From Planctomycetota bacterium (GTDB lineage Bacteria; Planctomycetota; Planctomycetia; Planctomycetales; Planctomycetaceae), in assembly GCA_027618475.1 (NCBI GenBank), contig JAQCEJ010000003.1:49812-113811 (forward strand): a stretch of 64,000 bases of DNA, read 5' to 3'. The translations under genes were made by a program, and so were the position numbers. Under the pieces are notes generated by a model. The model worked only from the letters and a program-made list of their open reading frames with translations, was not told the DNA's origin and ran no database searches. Positions 36,008-45,874 of the stretch are shown here, in pieces; the first letter of the stretch is position 1, and each line of letters starts with the position of its first letter.

Positions 36008-37321
36008 TCACACGAGTTCTGCGATCGGTTTTCCACGATCGAGCATCGGTATCGGCCGACCGGCGGGGTCGATGAAGTATGTTTCAGGTGGAATCCCCAG
36101 CACATGGAAGAGGGTCGCCATCAAATCCTGCGGCGTAACTTCACTCGACTGAGGTACTTCCGCCTTCGCGGACGAAGTCCCAACCACTTGGCCGACGCTT
36201 AATCCGCCGCCGGCTAAGGCGAGGGTGCTCAACTGCCCCCAGTGATCGCGACCGGCATTTTTATTGATGCGAGGCGTACGACCGAATTCGCCGGAGATGA
36301 CCAGCAGGATCTTCTCACTTAAGCCGCGCTGATGAACGTCTTCGATGAACGCTGCAACGGCTCGATCGACTTCGACACCGCGGGCATCCATTCCTCTTTT
36401 GATTTTGCCGTGCATGTCCCATCCTTGCTGCGAGACGGCCACGAATCCGCAACCGGTTTCACACAGTCGGCGGGCGGTGAGCATCGACTCTCCCAGACCT
36501 TTACCGTAGCCGGCGACGACACGGGGGTCTTCCTGCTTGAGGTCGAATGCATGCGGGGCATGACCGAGAATCAGGTTGAGGGCCTGCTGATTCAAGCCGT
36601 CGATGCCGTCCATCACACCGCTGGCGTCAACGTCTCGTTTAAACTGGTCGAGGTTTTTCAGTAACGAGCGACGGTCGTCGAGTCGGGTGATTTCAGTTGA
36701 GAGGTTCATGTTTTTGAGAGCGTCGCCACCGGGGGTGAACGGGGCATACGCTTTCCCCAACCACGCCGGTCCCGGAATGATCGGGGCATCGTCGTTGAAA
36801 CCGATTCGCCCCATTTGTACATAGGTCGGCATACCGGTGACAGCATGATTTGAGCCGCGCACACGTGACGTGATCGACCCGAGCGAGGGATGATGAGCCC
36901 GCTGGTCGTGTCCCGTGTTGACCCAGAAACAGGCTCGATTATGGCTGCTGGTGGGAACCGTGAACGAGCGAACGAATGTCATTTTGTCGGCAAGTTGGGC
37001 CATTCGTTCGAAGTTGCCACCGAGTGTCACACCGGGGAGGGTCGTCTTAACCTCGCCAGTAACGCTGCGGAACTCGACAGGGGCCTCCATCTTCGGGTCG
37101 AACGTTTCAATATGCGTCGGCCCGCCGTTAAGCCAGAGCCAGACAACGGAGGTATCGTTCGTCGGACCGTTGGTATTCGATTCGGCTGCAGCCGCTTTTC
37201 GCGCACCGAGCAACTGGGGAAGTGTCAGCCCGGCCACGCCCAATCCACCGACCTGAATGAAGTTACGGCGACGGAGCCCGTCACATGTCCGGCTTGTTCC
37301 GTCGGTATAAACGGTGAGCAT
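36008..37321 (-). CDS. DUF1501 family secreted protein
   Basis: 437 residues from ATG 37321; upstream codons to 37381 are dispensable. CDGLRRRNFIQVGGLGVAGL is a Tat-type leader. VVWLWLNGGPTHIETFDPKM, GVTLGGNFERMAQLADKMTF, RSFTVPTSSHNRACFWVNTG and ISGEFGRTPRINKNAGRDHW are hallmarks of DUF1501, a sulfatase-like family very abundant in planctomycetes. Its activity is not established. Partner DUF1549/DUF1553 genes are not next to it. Confidence 0.93.
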   Translation of the reverse strand: MLTVYTDGTSRTCDGLRRRNFIQVGGLGVAGLTLPQLLGARKAAAAESNTNGPTNDTSVVWLWLNGGPTHIETFDPKMEAPVEFRSVTGEVKTTLPGVTLGGNFERMAQLADKMTFVRSFTVPTSSHNRACFWVNTGHDQRAHHPSLGSITSRVRGSNHAVTGMPTYVQMGRIGFNDDAPIIPGPAWLGKAYAPFTPGGDALKNMNLSTEITRLDDRRSLLKNLDQFKRDVDASGVMDGIDGLNQQALNLILGHAPHAFDLKQEDPRVVAGYGKGLGESMLTARRLCETGCGFVAVSQQGWDMHGKIKRGMDARGVEVDRAVAAFIEDVHQRGLSEKILLVISGEFGRTPRINKNAGRDHWGQLSTLALAGGGLSVGQVVGTSSAKAEVPQSSEVTPQDLMATLFHVLGIPPETYFIDPAGRPIPMLDRGKPIAELV

Positions 37322-37463
37322 AACAATTCTCCTGTCGATTTCAGGTGTGAATGTTACGAAGAATACCTGTCGATTCCTCATCCGACATGATACATCAACA
37401 GGCGTTGATCAGAAAGATGGATCGGAGCAATTCGAAAAATTTATGCGAATTTATCGCACTTTT

Positions 37464-37856
37464 TCACCAGGAAACCCAGGCGATCACACCAAAAAATACC
37501 CCCAAAAGGAATGCGATTGCCACCATTGCCCACATCGAAGACCAATCGTTGATGACTGCATGATTCGGATTGTCAGGATCATAAAGTACGTCGACGCGCT
37601 CTCCGACGAGATAACTATCGGGCTTGCTCAAGCCGCACGAGTTCGTGAAGGTGAATTCATTGCCTGTTTCGGTTCGAAAGCGGACATGCGGGCAAAATGT
37701 TGATGTACTCTCAGCGTCCCACCTTTCTTCCAATTCGATCACGTCGCCGCGTGCCATGCTCCAATGTACTTGGCGTCGCTTGATTTCGCGCCATCTAAAA
37801 GCGCCATAAATGAGGTTAGCGATCGCCGCAGCGAGTAAAAGGTACGGTAACCGCAT
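37464..37856 (-). CDS. DUF3592 membrane protein
   Basis: 130 residues with an N-terminal helix (LPYLLLAAAIANLIYGAF) and a C-terminal helix (MWAMVAIAFLLGVFFGVIAW). Between them lies a small beta domain with FCPHVRFRTETGNEFTFTNS and GERVDVLYDPDNPNHAVIND, the DUF3592 signature. Function unknown. It is divergent from the ECF sigma gene. Confidence 0.85.
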   Translation of the reverse strand: MRLPYLLLAAAIANLIYGAFRWREIKRRQVHWSMARGDVIELEERWDAESTSTFCPHVRFRTETGNEFTFTNSCGLSKPDSYLVGERVDVLYDPDNPNHAVINDWSSMWAMVAIAFLLGVFFGVIAWVSW

Positions 37857-37991
37857 GGAATCTCTCAGGGAGATGGAAAAAATAGATGAAATTCTAGATT
37901 AATCATACCCGTGAATTGCACGTGCATGCCACCGTTAGCCGGAGTACAATTCCATCGTAGCAACTCTCCATTGAAAAAGGTGCGGCACATC

Positions 37992-38621
37992 ATGTGGCCC
38001 GACTCCGACGAAACACTCGAACTTCTCAAAGACGCTGGCGATGGCGACGCCGGGGCGGTGAATCAACTGCTCGATCGGCATCGCGAATCGCTCCGGCGGG
38101 TGATTCAATATCGACTCGACCGGGCGATCGCCCGTCGCGTCGACGCCAGCGACATTGTGCAAGAGGTGCTCATCGAAGCGAGCCGTCGGTTGGATGATTA
38201 TCTGGCGAATCCGAAGTTGCCATTTCATCTCTGGTTGCGGCAACTCGCCAAAGACAGCCTGATCGACGTGCATCGAAAACACAAAGTCGCCCAAAGACGC
38301 AGCGTCGACCGCGAACAACCGATGCAGTTCCCCGCCACGCCCGACGCTTCGGCGGTCGATCTGTTGGCACAAATTCGTGATCTGGAATTGACACCCGCCG
38401 CAGCGACAATACGGAAGGAACTCGAATTACGCTTCCTCACTGCACTCGACGAATTGAATGACGAAGATAAAGAAATCATTCTCATGCGGCATGTCGATCA
38501 ACTGGAAAACCAGGAAGTGTCGCAATTGCTGGGGCTCACTCCCCCCGCAGCAGGGATGAGATATCTGCGGGCACTCAGAAAGTTGCGGAGCGTGCTGGGG
38601 GAATCAACGTCGGTCGATTAA
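37992..38621 (+). CDS. ECF-type RNA polymerase sigma factor
   Basis: 209 residues from ATG 37992. Region 2 shows RRVDASDIVQEVLIEASRRL, and region 4 shows DEDKEIILMRHVDQLENQEV followed by VSQLLGLTPPAAGMRYLRAL, its helix-turn-helix. An internal segment KVAQRRSVDREQPMQF fits the planctomycete-type ECF group linked to Ser/Thr kinases. The downstream kinase gene starts 121 bases later on the same strand, suggesting joint control by phosphorylation. Confidence 0.92.
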   Translation: MWPDSDETLELLKDAGDGDAGAVNQLLDRHRESLRRVIQYRLDRAIARRVDASDIVQEVLIEASRRLDDYLANPKLPFHLWLRQLAKDSLIDVHRKHKVAQRRSVDREQPMQFPATPDASAVDLLAQIRDLELTPAAATIRKELELRFLTALDELNDEDKEIILMRHVDQLENQEVSQLLGLTPPAAGMRYLRALRKLRSVLGESTSVD

Positions 38622-38742
38622 TGTTGAATAACACGTTTCAGGTGACAACGTCGCACATTCTCAAAAAACTGCCCTGCTTGATCCGAGACGTTTACTTCAC
38701 TCAAAATGGTTTGTTCCCTTGAATTCCATCCGCACCGGCGAC

Positions 38743-40458
38743 GAGATGCTCGACGAAAACCCCTCCGATCGCGATGCGCGGTTGTTTGAACTGATCGACG
38801 GTCTTGTCATGCAACAACGAGACGGGAAAACCGTCGATATCGAAGCGATCTGTCAAACATATTCTGATCTTGCCGACGACTTACGCGAACTCTGGATGAC
38901 AGCAATGCTCGCCGAGGATTTCGGGAGTTGTTCGGAGGATCTGCTTGTCTCCCCCGCAACGATGAGTGGCCAATTCGGTCTGACAGATGAACGACGACCC
39001 ACATCTTCGCCTCTGCCAAGACAGGTTGGGGACTACGAAATCGTTGATGAACTTGGGCGTGGTGGAATGGGAGTTGTTTACAAAGCGCGGCAAAAGAGTC
39101 TCGGACGCACTGTTGCACTTAAAATGATTCTTCAAGGCGATTTGGCCTCTTCCGTTGACCGCGCGCGGTTTCGAAGCGAGGCGGAAGCCGCGGCGACTTT
39201 GCAACATCCGCATATCGTCCCGGTCTACGAAGTCGGCGAGCAAGATGGTCGGCCGTTCTTCAGTATGAAGTTCATCGAAGGAACGACGCTCGCCAAACGG
39301 CTGATCGACGGCCCGCTCCCGCCGCGCGAGGCGGCAACTCTTCTTCTATCGATAGCAAAAGCGATTGCCGAAGCCCACGACCGCGGATTGCTGCATCGCG
39401 ACTTGAAGCCGTCGAACATTTTGATCGACGATGAAGGCCGGCCGTTTGTCACCGACTTCGGCCTCGCAAAACGCTGGACGGTCGACGACAACACGCAAAT
39501 CGATCAATATGCTGCCGCCAGTTTGACGCAAAGCGGAGCGATTCTCGGCACGCCCGGTTACATGGCTCCCGAACAAGCGGCAGGGAAGCGCGGCAACGTC
39601 AGCCCGTTGACCGATGTTTACAGTCTCGGGGCGTTGCTTTATGCGATGCTCACCGGCCGCGCGCCGTTTCAAGCCGCTTCACCTGTTGATACGGTGTTGA
39701 TGGTCCTCGAACAAGATCCGCTATTGCCGCACGTACTCAATCCGAAGGCCGATCGTGATCTCGAAATGATTGCGTTAAAATGTCTTCAGAAACCCACCGA
39801 TTTGCGATACGTATCGGCTCATGCCCTCGCCGACGACTTGGCGGCGTACCTGGCGAACGAACCGATCTCGGCGCGATCGTCGCATTTCACGCAAGTCATC
39901 AGCCGGGCGTTTCGCGAGACGCATCATGCGGGGATTCTCGAAAACTGGGGGATGTTGTGGATGCTGCACGCCGCCGTGCTGCTCGTGCTCTGTCTGCTGA
40001 CAAACTGGTTTCAATATCGCGAAGTGACGTCGCGGCTGCCGTACTTCGGCTTGTGGACACTCGGTCTGGGAGCGTGGGCGGCGGTCTTTTGGAACCTGCG
40101 CCATCGCAGTGGTCCGGTGACGTTCGCCGAACGCCAAATCGCTCACGTCTGGGCCGGCAGCATGATTTGCAGTTCGGGACTGTTTCTTATCGAGATGATA
40201 TTACAACTGCCGGTGTTAAGTCTTTCGCCGGTCTTGGGGTTGATCTCGGCGATGGTCTTCCTCGTCAAAGCGGGCATTCTCACGGGAGGGTTTTACGTCC
40301 AAGCGATGGCCTTGTTCGCCACCGCCGGCGTCATGGCGATCCTCCAGCAACCGGGGATGCCGCACGTGGGGATTTCCATCTTTGGAATCGTCTCCGCATT
40401 ATGTTTTTTCGTACCGGGGTTGAAGTATTACCGGCAACGGACGAGAGCGGGGCTGTAG
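38743..40458 (+). CDS. Membrane Ser/Thr protein kinase
   Basis: 571 residues from ATG 38743; an in-frame TTG at 38719 is an alternative. The first 85 residues are helical and resemble the N-terminal segment of planctomycete ECF-linked kinases. The kinase domain has the glycine loop GRGGMGVVYKA (glycine 107), lysine 127 in VALKMI, HRDLKPSNIL with Asp 220, DFGLAKR with Asp 238 and GYMAPEQAAGKRG. All catalytic residues are intact. From about 400 onward there are five or six membrane helices and no extracellular sensor domain, so sensing may occur in the membrane. Probably regulates the ECF sigma factor encoded before it. Confidence 0.92.
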   Translation, partial: EMLDENPSDRDARLFELIDGLVMQQRDGKTVDIEAICQTYSDLADDLRELWMTAMLAEDFGSCSEDLLVSPATMSGQFGLTDERRPTSSPLPRQVGDYEIVDELGRGGMGVVYKARQKSLGRTVALKMILQGDLASSVDRARFRSEAEAAATLQHPHIVPVYEVGEQDGRPFFSMKFIEGTTLAKRLIDGPLPPREAATLLLSIAKAIAEAHDRGLLHRDLKPSNILIDDEGRPFVTDFGLAKRWTVDDNTQIDQYAAASLTQSGAILGTPGYMAPEQAAGKRGNVSPLTDVYSLGALLYAMLTGRAPFQAASPVDTVLMVLEQDPLLPHVLNPKADRDLEMIALKCLQKPTDLRYVSAHALADDLAAYLANEPISARSSHFTQVISRAFRETHHAGILENWGMLWMLHAAVLLVLCLLTNWFQYREVTSRLPYFGLWTLGLGAWAAVFWNLRHRSGPVTFAERQIAHVWAGSMICSSGLFLIEMILQLPVLSLSPVLGLISAMVFLVKAGILTGGFYVQAMALFATAGVMAILQQPGMPHVGISIFGIVSALCFFVPGLKYYRQRTRAGL

Positions 40459-40523
40459 GACAGCGACTTTGGCGCCGGAACAGGTCTTCCCAATCGATTG
40501 CCGATTTCGGTACACTGTTAAGT

Positions 40524-40790
40524 ATGAGTGCCAAGCTGACCAAAGAGTTGTCCGAGGCCCTTCGTGCCGCGAACGACCGCGAACTTGAAGTCGTCGATCC
40601 GCTGACGCAGCGCACGTACGTGATCGTCGATGGCGAAATCCATCGCCGTGCTATGGACGCCTTGCGTCGCCAACACGATCGCGATGCGATCGCCGAGGGT
40701 CTGGCTCAAATGGAGTCGGGCTGCGGAAAGCCGGTCGACGTCGCGTTCACCGAGATGCGTTCGCGACTGGGGTTTCCTGAAATGCCATGA
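40524..40790 (+). CDS. Antitoxin of a ParE/RelE-type pair
   Basis: 88 residues from ATG 40524. SAKLTKELSEALRAANDREL is followed by LEVVDPLTQRTYVIVDGEIH, then a C-terminal segment likely to bind the toxin. It resembles short antitoxins that precede RelE/ParE toxins. Its last 4 bases overlap the toxin start (ATGA), the usual coupled arrangement. Toxin-antitoxin pairs of this kind autoregulate through the antitoxin. Confidence 0.8.
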   Translation: MSAKLTKELSEALRAANDRELEVVDPLTQRTYVIVDGEIHRRAMDALRRQHDRDAIAEGLAQMESGCGKPVDVAFTEMRSRLGFPEMP

Positions 40791-41122
40791 GGTATCGGGT
40801 CGTCATCCAGCCGCGCGCCGAACGAGACGTCGAAGAGTATGCGCGATGGTGGGCGGCAAAACATTCTATTGAGCAGGCGGTGCGGTGGTTCGACCGCATT
40901 CATGAGCAACTGAAGTCGTTGTCGGAGTTTCCCGAAGGTAACTCGCTCTCAGTCGAGAACGACGAATTCCCCTATGAGATCCGCGATAAGCTCGTCGGCC
41001 TTGGCTCTCGTCCCAATTATCGAGCCATCTTTACCATTCAGGCCGACGTCGTTTTCGTCTTGACGCTCCGTCGCACATCCCAAGACCGGATCACCCCTGA
41101 CCAACTCGAGAATCCGACATAG
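40787..41122 (+). CDS. ParE/RelE-family toxin
   Basis: 111 residues. RYRVVIQPRAERDVEEYARW, IEQAVRWFDRIHEQLKSLSE and YRAIFTIQADVVFVLTLRRT follow the RelE/ParE fold, with the basic residues near the C-terminus kept. It would poison translation or gyrase when freed from the antitoxin. Overlaps the antitoxin gene by 4 bases. Confidence 0.88.
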   Translation: MRYRVVIQPRAERDVEEYARWWAAKHSIEQAVRWFDRIHEQLKSLSEFPEGNSLSVENDEFPYEIRDKLVGLGSRPNYRAIFTIQADVVFVLTLRRTSQDRITPDQLENPT

Positions 41123-41353
41123 CGTCAACTGCCGCGAGACAATTTTTTCTTTGAGTAAGAATACTCGGTCGAATCAACCGGGGGTCTGAAGAATGGGCCT
41201 TCCCTTAACTCGCCCCAATGTTCGGTCCCGCCCCCGAGCACCGTCCCCCGGCGAATGGAAATTCTCGTTCTTATGCGATATGCTGATCCTTACAATCACT
41301 CGCACGTCACCACCTCCTCTGGTGAATCAACTGAGCGCACAGGAATGGAGACC

Positions 41354-44300
41354 ATGACGACTCAACCGTTTGTTCATTTGCATTGCCATTCGCATTACAG
41401 CTTGCTCGATGGGGCCAGCAAAATTCCCGATCTTGTCGCCCGCGTCAAATCGTGTGGCATGAACGCCGTCGCGATTACCGATCACGGCAATCTCGCCGGG
41501 GCAATGGAATTTTACAATACGTGTCGCGAGCAGGAAATCAAACCGATTATCGGGTTCGAAGCGTACGTCGCCCCGATGAGCCGGACCGACCGCTCGGCGT
41601 CGCGCATGAGAGAAGCGAGTTATCACCTCACGTTGCTGGCGATGAATCAGAAGGGATTTCAGAATCTCATCAAGCTCAGTTCGGTCGCATTTCTCGAAGG
41701 TTTTTATTACAAGCCCCGCATCGATAAAGAACTGCTCGAAGCCCACAGCGAAGGATTGATCTGCCTGTCGGGGTGTGCGGCGAGCGAACTGTCGAACTTT
41801 ATTCTCGGCGAACGGATGGACGAAGCCGAGAAACTGACCGCCTGGTATCACCGCGTGTTCGGCGACCGGCTGTATATGGAGATTCAGAACTGCGGGCTCG
41901 ACATTCAAAAGCAGTGCGCCGACGGCACGATCGATCTGGCGCGCAAGATGGGTCTGCCGTTAGTCGCGACAAACGATTCGCATTACGTGAATCAGGAAGA
42001 CGCCATGGCGCAAGACGTGTTGCTCTGCGTCAATACCCATACGCTTCGCTCGGACGAGAAGCGCATGAAAATGACGGGAGACCAGTTCTTCATCCGCTCG
42101 CCCGAACAGATGTACGCGGCTTTTCCCGGGCACGAAGAAGCGGTCAAAATCACACAGGAGATCGCCGACCGGGTCAATATTCAACTCGAAGAGAAGAAGC
42201 ATTACCCGGTCTTCCATCCGCCGGAAAACAAAAGCGACGTCGAATATCTCCGCGAGTTGTGCGACGAACGGCTCGTCGAGCGATATGGCGACGACATCAC
42301 TCCGGAAATCCGCAATCGTCTCGATTACGAATTGAGCGTGATCGAGAAAATGGGATATTCGAGCTACTTTCTGATCGTGTGGGATTTCGTTCGCTTCGCC
42401 GAAGAAAACGGCATCCCGTGTCAAGCGCGTGGATCGGCATGTGGAGCCATCGTCGCCTATCTGCTGCGGCTGAGTAACGTTTGCCCGCTGAAATACGACC
42501 TGCTGTTCGAGCGGTTTCTCGATCCCAGCCGCACCGAACCCCCCGATATCGATATCGACTTCTGCCGCGACCGCAGGCAACTGGTGATCGATTACACCAA
42601 ACAGAAATACGGCGAATCGAACGTCGCGCAGATCGGCACGTACGGCACGCTGAAGGCGAAAGCGGCGATTCGCGACGTGGGCCGCGCACTCGGCGTGCCG
42701 CTCAATCGGGTCGACGAAATCGCAAAAATGGTGCCGGATGAACTCAACATCAAGCTGAAGAAATGTCTTGAGAAAAGTCCGGAACTCAAAGAGCAATACG
42801 ACCGCGATCCGCAGATTCACGAACTCATCGATATCGCCATTCGTCTCGAAGGTCTCGCCCGCAGTGCGGGAACGCACGCGGCGGGCGTCGTGGTCGCCGA
42901 CCGCGATTTATCGGAAATCGTCCCGTTGCAGACGATTTCCGGCAAAGATGACGTCGTTACGCAATGGGACGGCCCGACGGTCGAAATGGTCGGGCTGCTC
43001 AAGATGGACTTCCTCGGTCTGCGGAATCTCACGATTCTCGACAAGGCCGTACAAAACGTGAAAAAGCACCGCGGCATCGATCTCGATCCCGTCAAGCTGC
43101 CCATCGACGACCACGAAACATTCGCACTTCTGCAGCGCGGCGAGACAAAGGGTATTTTTCAGCTCGAAAGCGGAGGGATGCGCGACCTCTTGACGAAGAT
43201 GAAACCCGATGCCTTTGCCGACATCATCGCGACCTCGGCCCTCTATCGTCCCGGTCCTCTCGAAGGGGGGATGGTGATGACGTACGTCGAATGCAAGCAC
43301 GGCCGCGAGCCGGTGCGCAAGGTGCACCCCATCGTCGACGAGGTGCTCGCCGAGACGTACGGCGTAATGGTTTATCAAGAACAGGTGATGCGGATTCTCA
43401 ATCGACTCGGCGGTATCGAGCTCTCTTCCGCGTACCGCTGCATTAAGGCCATCAGCAAGAAGAAGCTGAAAATCATCGCGAAATTCCGCGAGGAATTTAT
43501 CACCGGTTCGAAGACGCACGGCATCGAAGAACGCACGGCGGTCGAGCTGTTCGAACTGATCGAAAAATTCGCCAGCTACGGATTTAACAAATCGCACTCG
43601 ACGGCGTACGGAGCGGTCGCGTATCAGACGGCTTATCTGAAGGCCCACTATCCTCTCGAATTTATGGCGGCATTACTGTCGTGCGGCATGGAGAGCAGCG
43701 ACCGCATCACCGAACATATCGACGACTGTCGGCGGATGAACATCGCCGTCGCCCCACCGAGCATCAACTCGTCGGACGTCGAGTTTAGTGTGGTCGACGA
43801 ACATCTCTCGTTCGGCATGGGAGCGATCAAAGGTCTCGGCGAAAATGTCGTCGCTGCAGTGGTCGCCGAACGGAACGCGAACGGCCCGTTCCGCAGCATT
43901 TTTGATCTGAGCGAGCGCGTCGACACGAAGGTGCTCAATAAAGGGGCGTTGGAGCTACTCGTGAAATCGGGGGCGCTCGATTGTCTGGGACCGAACCGCG
44001 CCCAGCATATGGAAGTCGTCGAACGGGCGATTCAATCGGCGCAGTCGTTGCATCGCGACCGTCAGCGCGGACAGATGAATCTGTTCGGCGGCGGCGAGGA
44101 TGCCAAAGAGCAAGAAGCCGCACCCGTGGTCTTGCCTGACGTGCTCGATTGGCCTCACGCCCAAAAGCTCGCGCTCGAAAAAGAAGTCTTCGGTTTTTAC
44201 CTGACGTCGCATCCACTGACCGAACAAGCGGACGAAATCGCCAAATTTGCCACGCACACAACCAAAGAACTGATGACGCTCGATCAGAACGCCGAGGTGG

Positions 44301-44866
44301 TTATCGGTGGGATGATTTCGTCGATGAAAAAATCGAGTACCAAAAAACCAAGCCGTAACGGGCACACCCGGTATCTCAATTTCGACCTCGAAGATACCGA
44401 CGGCGTTGTTCGCTGTATCGCCTGGCCCGAAGAGTATTCGCGCTTCGGCGAGAAGATCAAAACCGATGCGATTTATCTGTTCAAGGCCCGCGTTGATCGC
44501 CGCGGCCGCGAGCCGAATCTTATCGTCAACGACCTGATGACCCTGGACGAGGCCCGCAAGCAGTTTACCAAACAGCTGGCCATCAATTTTCAAAAGGGAC
44601 TGCACAGCGAGCAGGATATTCAGCGTGTGTTTCGCATTTTGCAGGGTTTCCCGGGACGATCGGAAGTCGTACTCATCGTCGATACGAACGATCCGGCCAG
44701 TCCCGGTCAGTTGCAACGGCATGTCATGACGGCCCGTAGCGACATGAAAGTCTCTTGCGGTCAAGAACTGTGCGGCGAGTTGGAAGCCGTGCTCGGGAAA
44801 AGATGTATTCATTTGCACATCGAGCAGCAGAAACGCCCGCCACCATCGCGAGCCGCCGTGGGGTGA
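41354..44866 (+). CDS. dnaE: DNA polymerase III alpha subunit
   Basis: 1170 residues from ATG 41354 (ATG 41345 is also possible). The PHP domain opens with FVHLHCHSHYSLLDGASK and VAITDHGNLAGAMEFY. The palm carries QARGSACGAIVAYLLRLSNV and the catalytic aspartates in PDIDIDF (398, 400, 402). YQEQVMRILNRLGGIELSSA and FNKSHSTAYGAVAYQTAYLK lie in the fingers. The C-terminus has an HhH region and an OB-fold near 960-1040. Replicative polymerase of the chromosome. Confidence 0.97.
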   Translation: MTTQPFVHLHCHSHYSLLDGASKIPDLVARVKSCGMNAVAITDHGNLAGAMEFYNTCREQEIKPIIGFEAYVAPMSRTDRSASRMREASYHLTLLAMNQKGFQNLIKLSSVAFLEGFYYKPRIDKELLEAHSEGLICLSGCAASELSNFILGERMDEAEKLTAWYHRVFGDRLYMEIQNCGLDIQKQCADGTIDLARKMGLPLVATNDSHYVNQEDAMAQDVLLCVNTHTLRSDEKRMKMTGDQFFIRSPEQMYAAFPGHEEAVKITQEIADRVNIQLEEKKHYPVFHPPENKSDVEYLRELCDERLVERYGDDITPEIRNRLDYELSVIEKMGYSSYFLIVWDFVRFAEENGIPCQARGSACGAIVAYLLRLSNVCPLKYDLLFERFLDPSRTEPPDIDIDFCRDRRQLVIDYTKQKYGESNVAQIGTYGTLKAKAAIRDVGRALGVPLNRVDEIAKMVPDELNIKLKKCLEKSPELKEQYDRDPQIHELIDIAIRLEGLARSAGTHAAGVVVADRDLSEIVPLQTISGKDDVVTQWDGPTVEMVGLLKMDFLGLRNLTILDKAVQNVKKHRGIDLDPVKLPIDDHETFALLQRGETKGIFQLESGGMRDLLTKMKPDAFADIIATSALYRPGPLEGGMVMTYVECKHGREPVRKVHPIVDEVLAETYGVMVYQEQVMRILNRLGGIELSSAYRCIKAISKKKLKIIAKFREEFITGSKTHGIEERTAVELFELIEKFASYGFNKSHSTAYGAVAYQTAYLKAHYPLEFMAALLSCGMESSDRITEHIDDCRRMNIAVAPPSINSSDVEFSVVDEHLSFGMGAIKGLGENVVAAVVAERNANGPFRSIFDLSERVDTKVLNKGALELLVKSGALDCLGPNRAQHMEVVERAIQSAQSLHRDRQRGQMNLFGGGEDAKEQEAAPVVLPDVLDWPHAQKLALEKEVFGFYLTSHPLTEQADEIAKFATHTTKELMTLDQNAEVVIGGMISSMKKSSTKKPSRNGHTRYLNFDLEDTDGVVRCIAWPEEYSRFGEKIKTDAIYLFKARVDRRGREPNLIVNDLMTLDEARKQFTKQLAINFQKGLHSEQDIQRVFRILQGFPGRSEVVLIVDTNDPASPGQLQRHVMTARSDMKVSCGQELCGELEAVLGKRCIHLHIEQQKRPPPSRAAVG

Positions 44867-44877
44867 GGGTAACTGAA

Positions 44878-45663
44878 ATGCCAAAAGTCCTTGATCTCGA
44901 TCTCGATTTTTTCTTAAACCGTCGTCTTGAGCGAAGAGCAGATGATCCAAATCAGCGTCCAGACGACGAGGGCCTCATACCATGGAATGCCGAAGATGTG
45001 GTCGAGTTTCTGGAAGAAGATCTTGGACTGACGAGCCGTTTTCCTGGAAAGGTTGTCGTCCATCACCATCAAGTCTTCTACGAATGGCGCCGACTCGTTG
45101 AATCTAGCGAACTTGAAACGCCTTTCTTAGTATGCCACGTAGATGCACACGCCGACTTGGGTATGGGGGATAGATCGTACCTCTATCTACACAGTGATTT
45201 TCTCAAATTACCACTGGAAAGCCGAATGTATCCGAATGAGGGGGACTGCGGATTAGCCTTTTCGAATTATCTATCATTCGCGATAGGCTGCAGGTGGATC
45301 TCTGAACTGGATCTCGTTGTCCCCTCCTTTTGGCACGACGACATTCCACGTGGGTTATTGCAACAAGTAGATTTGCCACCAGGAGGTTTTTTTGGTATTG
45401 GTGCGGAATTGAATATCGAACTTATGCATGTCCCCAGTGCCGAAATTCGTAAGCCGCAGAGTCCGAAATGTTTTTTCGAGAAGCGGCGAAGAATCGGTGA
45501 ACCAATTATACCGTTGCAAATTCTAGATCGACGTGCAGTCGGCGACATCCACAAGGATGTCAGTTGGGACTTTGTTTTTCTTTCTCACTCGCCGGGTTAC
45601 ACCCCGTCAAATGCGGATTCACTTATTCCCATTTTCGAACGATATATCAAGTCCTCTAGTTGA
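44878..45663 (+). CDS. UPF0489 family protein
   Basis: 261 residues from ATG 44878, 11 bases after dnaE. PKVLDLDLDFFLNRRLE, FLVCHVDAHADLGMGDRSYL and FGIGAELNIELMHVPSAE are UPF0489 signatures; the D-x-D-x-D and H-x-D-x-H sets suggest a metal-dependent, arginase-like hydrolase fold. The function is unknown. Codon use is AT-richer than in neighbouring genes, which hints at later acquisition. Confidence 0.82.
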   Translation: MPKVLDLDLDFFLNRRLERRADDPNQRPDDEGLIPWNAEDVVEFLEEDLGLTSRFPGKVVVHHHQVFYEWRRLVESSELETPFLVCHVDAHADLGMGDRSYLYLHSDFLKLPLESRMYPNEGDCGLAFSNYLSFAIGCRWISELDLVVPSFWHDDIPRGLLQQVDLPPGGFFGIGAELNIELMHVPSAEIRKPQSPKCFFEKRRRIGEPIIPLQILDRRAVGDIHKDVSWDFVFLSHSPGYTPSNADSLIPIFERYIKSSS

Positions 45664-45739
45664 AACCCTGTCATCTCTTTTGTGGAGCAGGTTGATCTGT
45701 CATATTACTTATTGCACGATCTACGAGAATGTGTGCAAT

Positions 45740-45832
45740 CTTCCGCCCCGAAGGGGCACAACAAAATAGCCCCGGGCAACGCCCGGGGTGGCGATGCAGG
45801 TTAAATGACAAAGCCCTGAAGGGGCGAAACAA
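45740..45832. repeat. GC-rich planctomycete-type intergenic repeat
   Basis: Three small palindromes in a row: TTCCGCCCCGAAGGGGCAC, TAGCCCCGGGCAACGCCCGG and AAAGCCCTGAAGGGGCGAAA, linked by GGCGATGCAGGTTAAATGAC. I recall near-identical units in many planctomycete genomes. It fills most of the gap before bioB and may carry transcription stop signals. Confidence 0.65.
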
Positions 45833-45874
45833 TCGTTTGTCACATGCGTCGCATCCGACAAAGGCTTCCGTTTT

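Noticed and set aside
39780..40523. Plus-strand frame upstream of and in frame with the antitoxin gene
   Set aside because: It overlaps the kinase gene in another frame; only the part from ATG 40524 looks like an antitoxin.
43955..44950. Minus-strand open frame of 331 codons inside dnaE
   Set aside because: Antisense to the C-terminal third of a clear DnaE; composition is atypical and no motif is seen.
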